From contig JAEXAI010000010.1 in assembly GCA_023394615.1 (NCBI GenBank), forward strand, positions 1 to 64,000: 64,000 nucleotides of DNA, written 5' to 3'. Shown here in pieces: positions 58,131 through 64,000 of this stretch; the first letter of the stretch is position 1, and every line of letters begins with the position of its first letter. The stretch comes from Actinomycetes bacterium. Lineage in GTDB: Bacteria; Actinomycetota; Coriobacteriia; Coriobacteriales; Eggerthellaceae. Position numbers and translations under genes: made by a program. Below the pieces are notes generated by a model. It did not search any database and had not been told where the DNA came from. It worked only from the letters and a program-made list of their open reading frames with translations.

Positions 58131-58583
58131 ATGGACAAACAAGCGGTCTTCTACCAGTTGGGCAGAAAGTTCGTCGACGATGCCCGCGAGATTCCCGAAG
58201 AGTCGGCAGACGTGCTGTACTACACGCTTGCCGTGGGGCATCACACCGGCGTGATCGACTGTTTCGAAGAAGTTCTGCGCTGCCCGATGGCCGTGTATGA
58301 AGGGGTATGCAAGCTTCTGCCCGCAGGGGATGCCCGCTACAAACTGGAGGGTATTCTGCGCAGCGGTGAGATTCAGGTGGACAAGACGCACGTGGAAAAG
58401 CTGGATGAGCCCGTGCGAGCCGCTATAGATGCTTTGCACGAATCGGGTGTATCCGTAGAGGATGGCGACGATAGCACGCTGCAAGCGCAAGAGCTGGCAT
58501 GGTTGCAAGGTTTCGATGCGGCTCTCGACGCAATCAAGCGCGATCCGGTCGTATATCTGATGGGAAGGGAGCGCGACGCATGA
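58131..58583 (+). CDS. hyfJ: Formate hydrogenlyase maturation protein, HycH/HyfJ family
   Basis: 150-aa soluble protein. The segments VFYQLGRKFVDD, VLYYTLAVGHHTGVIDCFEE and a C-terminal glycine-poor helical part match the HycH family, needed for hydrogenase-3/4 assembly in enterics. Position after hyfI equals hyfJ in E. coli. It overlaps hycI by four bases. Confidence 0.85.
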   Translation: MDKQAVFYQLGRKFVDDAREIPEESADVLYYTLAVGHHTGVIDCFEEVLRCPMAVYEGVCKLLPAGDARYKLEGILRSGEIQVDKTHVEKLDEPVRAAIDALHESGVSVEDGDDSTLQAQELAWLQGFDAALDAIKRDPVVYLMGRERDA

Positions 58584-59131
58584 GCGGAAAAGTAGTCTTC
58601 ACGGTTGGAGCCGTTTTACGTGGCGACGATGCCGCAGGCCCTATGCTGGCCAAGATGATGGAGATCGACCCCATAGAAGGATGGGATGTGGTCGATGGCG
58701 GGCAAATGCCCGAGGATTATCTTTCTGTGATCCGTCGTATGCAGCCCGATGTGCTTCTGCTGGTAGATGCTGCCCAAATGAATTTGGAGCCAGGTGAGAT
58801 TCGCTCGCTGACCGAAGAGGACGTGGCAACTGATTTTCTGGTTACGACGCATTCCCTGCCTATCTCGTTTCTGCTGCAGGATTTGAGGAAAAGCTGCGGA
58901 ACCGTCGTGTTTCTAGGCATACAGCCGGCACACATGGACTTTTACGGGGCATTGACCCCGGCAGTGCACGATGCCGTTCAAAAAATCTACGACTTCCTTT
59001 CAAGAGGCGCGAGCTTAGGCGGTGTCGTTGTCCCCTTAGGCGATGCCGCCAGCGTCGGCGCTGGTCGTGAGGATGATAAGGAGGACGACGAGGGAGAAAG
59101 CAGCGAAGAAGACGATGCGCCTTGTGCTTGA
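58580..59131 (+). CDS. hycI: Hydrogenase maturation endopeptidase, HycI family
   Basis: 183-aa protease that trims the C terminus of the large subunit after nickel insertion. Metal-binding residues are in GAVLRGDDAAGPMLAKMM (Asp), LLLVDAAQMNLEPG (Asp) and VTTHSLPISFLL (His). A ~35-residue acidic C-terminal tail (EDDKEDDEGESSEEDD) is unusual. The ATG overlaps the hyfJ stop; the longer upstream reading is an artefact of an open frame. Confidence 0.9.
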   Translation: MSGKVVFTVGAVLRGDDAAGPMLAKMMEIDPIEGWDVVDGGQMPEDYLSVIRRMQPDVLLLVDAAQMNLEPGEIRSLTEEDVATDFLVTTHSLPISFLLQDLRKSCGTVVFLGIQPAHMDFYGALTPAVHDAVQKIYDFLSRGASLGGVVVPLGDAASVGAGREDDKEDDEGESSEEDDAPCA

Positions 59132-59212
59132 GGTGTCGGCTGATTCATTGCGGTGAAAAGGGGAATCCAAGGGGATTCAAGTGAAGGATATTGCAAGGAA
59201 AGGTAGTTCATC

Positions 59213-60151
59213 ATGGGTGTGAAATCCGAAGACGCGACAGTGGTCAAACCCGATTGCCTCGCGCCTGCTGCCATTGAGCAGAAAGCAGAGACGGTTGCGG
59301 CAGGGAAGACCGCTACGTCCAATGGTCGCTGTTTTGTTTTGGCGATACTGGCCGGCATGTTTATCGGTATGGGCGCGCTGTTCATGACGTTCGTGAATTC
59401 TGACTCAACGCTCTCGTTCTCGGTGCAGAAGGTATTGGGCGGCGTATGCTTCTCGTTAGGTCTGATCAGCGTTATCGTGGCAGGTGCCGAATTGTTCACA
59501 GGCAATTCGCTGATGGTATGCGGCGCATGCAGCGGCAAGATCAGCTGGGGTGCTTTGGTCAAGAACTGGATCATCGTATGGATTGGCAACTTCGTCGGTT
59601 CGCTTTTGTTAGTGGGCATCATCGTGATGTGTGCGTGCTGGTCCATGAACAACGGCGCTGTTGGCAACGCTATGATTAATGTGGCATACGGCAAGATCAA
59701 TCTGGATTGGTCGGTTATTTTCTTTCGCGGCATCATGTGCAACGTGCTGGTGTGCTTGGCCGTGTGGATGGCATTTTCCGGTCGTACCGTCATCGATAAG
59801 ATTTTCACCAGTATCATTCCGGTTGCGGCATTCGTCGCCATGGGATTTGAGCACTGTGTGGCCAACATGTTCTTCTTGCCCATGGGCGTGGTTGCGTTGA
59901 ACACCGTAGGTTACACCGGTGATATCGATCCGACGAAGCTGGCTTCGATTCAGGCCGCCCTTACCCCTGCTGGCGTGTTCTATAACATTTCCGCTGCCAC
60001 AATAGGCAACATGGTGGGTGGTGCTGTTCTTATCGGCTTGATGTATTGGCTGGCATATCACAAAAAGAAGACTGTATCGAGCAATGCTTCTGCAGAAAAG
60101 CCGAAGGCTGCGGTGAAGGCTGCCGCTCAAGTTGCTGCCACTTTGAAGTAG
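59213..60151 (+). CDS. focA: Formate/nitrite channel, FocA/FocB family
   Basis: 312-aa membrane channel with six helices after a ~35-residue cytoplasmic N terminus. FNT motifs: GMFIGMGALFMTFV, VAGAELFTGNS, IVWIGNFVGSLL, ILCRG-like FFRGIMCNVLVCLAVWMAF and FEHCVANMFFLPMGVV with the gating His. It supplies formate to, or exports it from, the enzyme encoded upstream. 81 bp after hycI and probably in the same operon, like focB in the E. coli hyf operon. Two hairpins follow. Confidence 0.93.
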   Translation: MGVKSEDATVVKPDCLAPAAIEQKAETVAAGKTATSNGRCFVLAILAGMFIGMGALFMTFVNSDSTLSFSVQKVLGGVCFSLGLISVIVAGAELFTGNSLMVCGACSGKISWGALVKNWIIVWIGNFVGSLLLVGIIVMCACWSMNNGAVGNAMINVAYGKINLDWSVIFFRGIMCNVLVCLAVWMAFSGRTVIDKIFTSIIPVAAFVAMGFEHCVANMFFLPMGVVALNTVGYTGDIDPTKLASIQAALTPAGVFYNISAATIGNMVGGAVLIGLMYWLAYHKKKTVSSNASAEKPKAAVKAAAQVAATLK

Positions 60152-60159
60152 CAACATGT

Positions 60160-60197
60160 CCGTCGCAGTAGTCACGTTGAAGTGACCGCTGCGACGG
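60160..60197 (+). terminator. First hairpin after focA
   Basis: CCGTCGCAG/CTGCGACGG plus inner GTCAC/GTGAC, a 14-bp interrupted stem; no strong T-run. Confidence 0.6.
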
Positions 60198-60255
60198 TCG
60201 AATTCTCCCGCATTCCCAAGGCGCGACAACCGAAACGGGTTTGCAGGAGCGATCC

Positions 60256-60294
60256 AGGAATCTGCCGGGTGCACGCAGCGCCCGGCAGATTCCT
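60256..60294. terminator. Bidirectional hairpin between focA and the toxin gene
   Basis: Perfect 14-bp stem AGGAATCTGCCGGG/CCCGGCAGATTCCT with an 11-base loop, at the convergent junction and just overlapping the toxin stop codon. Confidence 0.75.
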
Positions 60295-60661
60295 ACAACA
60301 TCAAGGTACGTTTCAGCAATGGTTTGTCAAACGACATGATCTGTTCGTCGTGCAGGACGTTTCGGGCGACCAGCAGGCAGTCCACATAATCGAGCATGCT
60401 TGATCCGAATAGGCGCGATGCGTAGCGCACCACGTCTTCGTCTACAACATATATGTCATCGAGCAGTTCGACCAATGTGTATCCTATCTGCGTGCGGGGG
60501 ACACGGTACACATCGCGTAGAGTGACGGCCACACGTGCGAAAATTTCCGGATAGGTATAAGCTTCGCCTGCGGCTATGACCGTGCAAGCTTCTTTGAAAT
60601 TCTTCTTCGAATCCTCCAAGATATAGCGGAGGATTACCGTTTCATCGATTAAAAGTTTCAT
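60293..60661 (-). CDS. PIN-domain toxin (VapC-like)
   Basis: 122-aa PIN-fold ribonuclease. Acidic residues expected in the active site are in MKLLIDETVILRY (Asp6), TYPEIFARVAVTL (Glu), and MLDYVDCLLVAR (Asp), with a final MSFDKPLLKR. The usual DxN/S at the first strand is DET. It overlaps the upstream antitoxin gene by 20 bases, so translation is coupled. Likely cleaves RNA when free of its partner. Confidence 0.85.
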   Translation of the reverse strand: MKLLIDETVILRYILEDSKKNFKEACTVIAAGEAYTYPEIFARVAVTLRDVYRVPRTQIGYTLVELLDDIYVVDEDVVRYASRLFGSSMLDYVDCLLVARNVLHDEQIMSFDKPLLKRTLML

Positions 60662-60929
60662 ATTTATTGCTCAGCGATCTGATCCAGGCTTCACGTTCCG
60701 CTTCGCGCATTTCCTGATGGGCATACACACGCAGAAGCCCTTGTGCTTTCATGCGGCCCTTGCCGATAGATGTGGTGGGGCGAAACGGGCACGAATTCTT
60801 GCGCAGGCTTTCGCGCACGAACACGCGTGTGGCCTCCGAAAGGCTCGTTCCCATGTCGGAATAGAGCTTTTCAGCCGCCGCCTTATCTTCTGGGTCGATA
60901 CGCACATGCAATATAGCATCTTTGCTCAT
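60642..60929 (-). CDS. RelB/DinJ-type antitoxin
   Basis: 95-aa ribbon-helix-helix antitoxin. The strand AILHVRIDPEDKAAAEKLY and helix GTSLSEATRVFVRESL match RelB/DinJ; the C-terminal part would wrap the toxin. The ATG follows AAGGAGGGCCC. RelB/DinJ antitoxins more often partner RelE/YafQ nucleases; here the partner is a PIN protein. Expected to repress its own promoter. Confidence 0.85.
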   Translation of the reverse strand: MSKDAILHVRIDPEDKAAAEKLYSDMGTSLSEATRVFVRESLRKNSCPFRPTTSIGKGRMKAQGLLRVYAHQEMREAEREAWIRSLSNKYETFNR

Positions 60930-61057
60930 GGGCCCTCCTTCGTTTCCCCTTGAGACACGATTGTAATACTCGATTGGTGCGTTTGCCAGAATGTCCAGAA
61001 GATTGAGCGAAGAAAAGATACTATGGAGCAGACGAGATAAGAGATTGGATTGCCCCG

Positions 61058-61900
61058 ATGGTCGAAAAGGAAGAGCATCGCCCCGAAGGCTACGAATGCG
61101 TGGAAAACTGCATACGCGTTCAACAGGGGAAAGCGGAATTGTGTACCGAGAACGTCGCGCTCGAAGTACCCGTGCCCATCAGCTATAACGGAGTGTATGC
61201 CGAAGTGCTTTCCTGTACTCCCAGCGATTTTGAGGACGCTGCTTTCGGAGTGGCGTTTGCGCATGGGGTCATAGCGAAAGCTGAAGATGTGCAATCGGTG
61301 GAGGTCCGTTGCGATGGCTCGAATTACGACATAGATATGACCTTGCGTGATGGATTGCGCATGCCAGCAGCGCAGAACCTCTCAACCCCATCGGGAGCGT
61401 CTTCTGTGGCTGGCGCGCTGCATTCCACCCGCATAGCGCAGCTGCCTGCGTATTACCCTGCACACATGGTGCATCTTTCAACATTCGAATCTATCGCCCC
61501 GCAAGCCATATACCGTGCATCAGAGAGCCTGCTGAATCAGCAAGGCATGCATCGCCATACCGGGGCCACCCACGCGGCGTCCTTCGTAGGGCGTGATGGT
61601 GAATTTCTGCATATCAGCGAAGATATCGGCAGGCATGTTGCCGTGGATAAACTGGTTGGTTGGTTATTGCGCAATGACATCGATCCATCGAGCGGATTCG
61701 TTTTCCTTTCCAGCCGCTGCGCGTTGGAGCTGGTGAACAAGCTGGCTCGTTACGGAGTGGGGCTGGTAGCAACGGTGTCGGCGCCCACCAGCGCGGTTAT
61801 CGAGTTTGCCGACGAGGCCAATGTGACCCTGTGCGCATTCTGCCGACAGGATCGCTTCACCATCTACGCGCATCCCGAGCGCATCCGTCTATCCCGCTGA
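61058..61900 (+). CDS. fdhD: FdhD-family formate dehydrogenase accessory protein, CxxC relocated
   Basis: 280-aa protein of the FdhD family, which moves sulfur from IscS to the molybdenum cofactor of formate dehydrogenase. Family blocks: ENVALEVPVPISYNG, GVAFAHGVI, RHTGATHAASFV-like HRHTGATHAASFVGRDG, SEDIGRHVAVDKLVG and VSAPTSAVIEFADE. The usual central GSCGxCG is replaced by PSGASSVAGAL, with no Cys. A CAFC pair appears instead near residues 259-262 (VTLCAFCRQDRFTIY). The GTG/ATG choice is clear: ATG at 61058. Placement near fdhF supports the role, but sulfurtransfer by this variant needs testing. Confidence 0.85.
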   Translation: MVEKEEHRPEGYECVENCIRVQQGKAELCTENVALEVPVPISYNGVYAEVLSCTPSDFEDAAFGVAFAHGVIAKAEDVQSVEVRCDGSNYDIDMTLRDGLRMPAAQNLSTPSGASSVAGALHSTRIAQLPAYYPAHMVHLSTFESIAPQAIYRASESLLNQQGMHRHTGATHAASFVGRDGEFLHISEDIGRHVAVDKLVGWLLRNDIDPSSGFVFLSSRCALELVNKLARYGVGLVATVSAPTSAVIEFADEANVTLCAFCRQDRFTIYAHPERIRLSR

Positions 61901-62029
61901 TAAGCCGAAAACGACGCTCATCCGTGGACGCGGGTCCGTGTTTCGCGGTTCGGCTGAATCATGAGTGAGGGAGCGAGGACTCGGCCGTCGCGCTGTTGTC
62001 AGCGCAACGAGTGCGGTTTGCGTTGCCAC

Positions 62030-63181
62030 CTATGCTGTCTGTGTCGTTTGAGCAGTCTGCGTCAGCATGACCGCCATGTTTCCTCTTGTGCTGAAGGCGC
62101 GTTCGAACGCTTTGCGCGAATAGGTGACGATGCCTTCAAGCGGATCGGCCATGGTCACGGTTTTGGAGTTGTAGCCGATAATCGTCATGGCGTGGTCATT
62201 GGTGGATGCTTGGATAAGGTCGCCGTCTTCGGTGAACCATTCATCTGACACACTGCGCGACTTCATTGCGATAGTGACCCAGACGGTCACCGGATCACCG
62301 TCTGCCACATGTTGGTATAGCTCGCCGGTCGAGATGCCGGTCAAATCAACCGCCTGCAGCGTGCTGTTGTTGGTTGTCAGGTATTCGTTCAGCGCGTTCA
62401 CGACTGGGGTCGTATTGCAGAACCATCCGCTTTCGCTTGCGGTATCGCCGATAAAGAATTCGTTAGGGTCCGGCCCGTATTGTGTGCCGTTTTCATAGTA
62501 CAAATCGATGGTGTCGGTTTGCGCCAAGTATTCGTTTAAGTCGACGTTGCTGGCGCTGAAGCCGTAGTAATCGAGCATTATCGTAGCGGCTGTGATCTCG
62601 CAGCCGGTAGGCAAATCCGGTTCCTGATCAATCCAAGTGACATCGAGGTCAGATGCGCTGGTAGGGGCGGATGTGGATGCGAGCGCCACGCCTGCGTCAT
62701 CGGCAATCTCGTCGGTGATATCTTCGATGCTGCCGTTTTCGTTTGCGAGCGCGATTATGCTAAACGCGACCGTCATTGCCAGCACGACCAAGGTGAGCCG
62801 TCGCCTGAACGCCGTTGCGAACAACGAGGATATAACGTTGGATGCGGCGCTGCTCATGGATGCAGCGCTGTTGGCGAAACCGTTCGTGCGTTTGCGCGCA
62901 TGGCTGTGCATTTTTCCAGAGGTATTTTGGTAGTCGTTGCGAGGCTTGTTGGCATATCTCCTGTCAATGCTTGCCCTTGAACCTGACATCTGGTGCTCTG
63001 CGGTGTTTCGCTCTGATGTGTTTGCTCTTGTTTCATCAGCTATGGCGGCCAGACGGGCGTCTTGGCGAGAATAGTCGAAGTCACGGCAGGAGTTTTCCTC
63101 TTGCCGACGATTCTGTTGGCGAATGGTGCGTTTCATGCGATCGTTTCTGCCATTTGCATGAAAGAGGGGCGTTTGCGACAT
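62030..63181 (-). CDS. Membrane-anchored C39-like cysteine peptidase domain protein
   Basis: 383-aa protein. Residues ~1-125 are a basic, Arg/Asn-rich cytoplasmic segment; one helix (LTLVVLAMTVAFSIIALA) anchors it; the outer domain has the papain-like catalytic Cys in LPTGCEITAATIMLDYYGFS, a conserved WVTIAMKS strand and the catalytic His in STNDHAMTIIGYNSKTVTM, ending in DPLEGIVTYSRKAFERAF. This matches the C39_2 (BtrH-like) family. Substrate unknown; wall peptides or exported proteins are possible. The ATG at 63181 has GGAG nine bases upstream. Confidence 0.82.
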   Translation of the reverse strand: MSQTPLFHANGRNDRMKRTIRQQNRRQEENSCRDFDYSRQDARLAAIADETRANTSERNTAEHQMSGSRASIDRRYANKPRNDYQNTSGKMHSHARKRTNGFANSAASMSSAASNVISSLFATAFRRRLTLVVLAMTVAFSIIALANENGSIEDITDEIADDAGVALASTSAPTSASDLDVTWIDQEPDLPTGCEITAATIMLDYYGFSASNVDLNEYLAQTDTIDLYYENGTQYGPDPNEFFIGDTASESGWFCNTTPVVNALNEYLTTNNSTLQAVDLTGISTGELYQHVADGDPVTVWVTIAMKSRSVSDEWFTEDGDLIQASTNDHAMTIIGYNSKTVTMADPLEGIVTYSRKAFERAFSTRGNMAVMLTQTAQTTQTA

Positions 63182-63442
63182 AATTGTCTGCTCCGTTTCT
63201 TCTTTCGGTCAGCATGTATTGAAACATATCATTCTGAAAGCAAGCTTAAAATCGTGTGGGCGATTTGTGCTCTTCCGCTGCACGGTGCCTACGGAATCGC
63301 ACGATCGAATTTCACCAAAAGGATTTTCGCTGCGCTCACTTAGGAGCGCACTACGTCTTTCTATGCAGAACCAGAATAGCAGCATGACGGCGTCTTCGCG
63401 CCGCTCCTATGCACCGATTTTTACCGCAAAATATGATTTCCG

Positions 63443-63638
63443 GATTTCAAAACTAAAAAACGGCGACCAATCGAAGCATTGTGAAAAAATGTGACTTATA
63501 GTCAAATTTAGAAAACCACGAACGCTTGAGAAGACTAAGCGCCACTGCATAACCGCAGGTCACAAAAAATCTTAGCGGGAGATGAGGAGCGGTGCGTCAC
63601 AATGCTTCGATTGGTCGCCACTTTTCTGTTTCAGAATC
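63443..63638 (-). repeat. ~197-bp palindrome-ended repeat element, copy D
   Basis: 42-bp arms (63443-63484, 63597-63638) with an exact GGCGACCAATCGAAGCATTG inner stretch and the family outer GATTTCAAAAC/GATTCTGAAAC. The internal motif is on the minus strand (63548-63561), 78 bases from the right end, so the copy is reversed relative to A-C. Confidence 0.8.
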
Positions 63639-63651
63639 GCAAAATGTGCTG

Positions 63652-63771
63652 AAACCCTGCCCCGCAACCGAGATGACTGCCCCGCGGATGGGATGACTGC
63701 TCTGGGACCGAGATGACTGCCCCGCGGTTGGGATGACTGCCCCGCAGCCGAGATGACTGCCTCGTTCCCGT
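63652..63771. repeat. 20-bp tandem array
   Basis: Six units with exact 20-bp spacing (GATGACTGCCCCGCGGTTGG and variants) beginning 14 bp from element D, on the same relative side as the arrays of copies B and C. Confidence 0.8.
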
Positions 63772-64000
63772 GCTGAGGCATCGGTCTTGGGAAGGCAGCT
63801 CGAATCGCAATCAACAATCAGCAACAGAATCAGGATTTTCGCCGCATAAGGAGCCTAGAAGCTTGCGTACGATTGTTTGAGGCGATAGGATGCTGGTAGA
63901 GAAAAACGGCACGGTGCATTTTCCATTCTGCAGGAGAGTGCGAAACCGCAAGCCGTAAGCGCAAGCGAGTGTTTCTGCCAACGTTCGCGAATCGCGCATC

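Larger units (their letters stand above)
63182..64000. other. 819-bp repeat-containing right edge without a supported gene
   Basis: Holds palindromic element D (63443-63638), a 20-bp tandem array (63652-63771), and ~230 bp of unassigned sequence. Short ORFs here are inside repeats or lack ribosome-binding sites. Upstream of the C39 peptidase gene, so the first ~100 bp should contain its promoter. Confidence 0.5.

Noticed and set aside
61903..61955. AGCCGAA/TTCGGCT pairing as a terminator between fdhD and the C39 gene
   Set aside because: Only seven pairs with a loop of nearly 40 bases and no T-run; too weak to annotate.
63652..63771. 20-bp array as a CRISPR
   Set aside because: Units are contiguous without unique spacers, and no cas genes are present. 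The same applies to the arrays at 10870, 12103, 13373 and 26978.
63811..63999. 62-aa ORF at the right edge, minus strand
   Set aside because: No recognisable family, no clear ribosome-binding site, and it borders a tandem array. It could be the start of something beyond the window but cannot be supported.

Overview
The window reads as chromosomal DNA of an anaerobic actinobacterium, most likely class Coriobacteriia, family Eggerthellaceae. This is inferred from the gene mix: a membrane-anchored LuxR regulator, a DUF2871 protein, a YtxH/PRC-barrel/VTT run, a formate hydrogenlyase and a full selenocysteine (Sec) system. There are no phage genes, transposases or CRISPR arrays. Genes are closely packed and mostly on the + strand.

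Layout. 1-4.1 kb: a ~199-bp palindrome-ended repeat, an MFS-CBS exporter with a palindrome-rich upstream region, an unknown protein and a WYL regulator. 4.5-10.8 kb: cysK, an amidohydrolase, an ArsS-type radical SAM protein read here as a selenoprotein through an in-frame UGA, its fused glycosyltransferase partner, then a TetR regulator with a double operator and two small membrane proteins. 10.8-14.2 kb: repeats and small genes. 14.1-25.8 kb: tRNA-Leu(CAG), a membrane Ser/Thr kinase, a pyridoxamine kinase, a serS-led run ending in ddl, and envelope/stress genes. 25.9-31.2 kb: aldolase, tRNA-Leu(CAA), M20 dipeptidase, L,D-transpeptidase, tatA. 31.3-37.9 kb: an operon of membrane LuxR regulator, fused MobB-MobA and polyferredoxin, then a polar amino-acid ABC importer.

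37.9-61.9 kb is a coherent selenium/molybdenum/formate region. selA, selB and tRNA-Sec lie together on the minus strand. Downstream is a 13-gene formate hydrogenlyase locus: a ferredoxin, Sec-containing FdhF, a Hyf-type energy-converting [NiFe] hydrogenase with three antiporter-like subunits, HycH/HyfJ and HycI maturation proteins, and a formate channel. A toxin-antitoxin pair and an unusual FdhD follow. MobBA would supply the guanylylated molybdenum cofactor, SelAB and tRNA-Sec would read the UGA codons of FdhF and ArsS, and the complex would turn formate into H2 and CO2 with ion pumping.

The clearest unexplained structure is a family of four ~197-bp elements (1-199, 11071-11268, 24811-25007, 63443-63638). 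They have long inverted-repeat ends and a shared internal GNCTGCRGTTATG motif at the same offset, and they sit beside degenerate ~20-bp tandem arrays. A fifth, different palindrome-ended element lies at 11429-11634.
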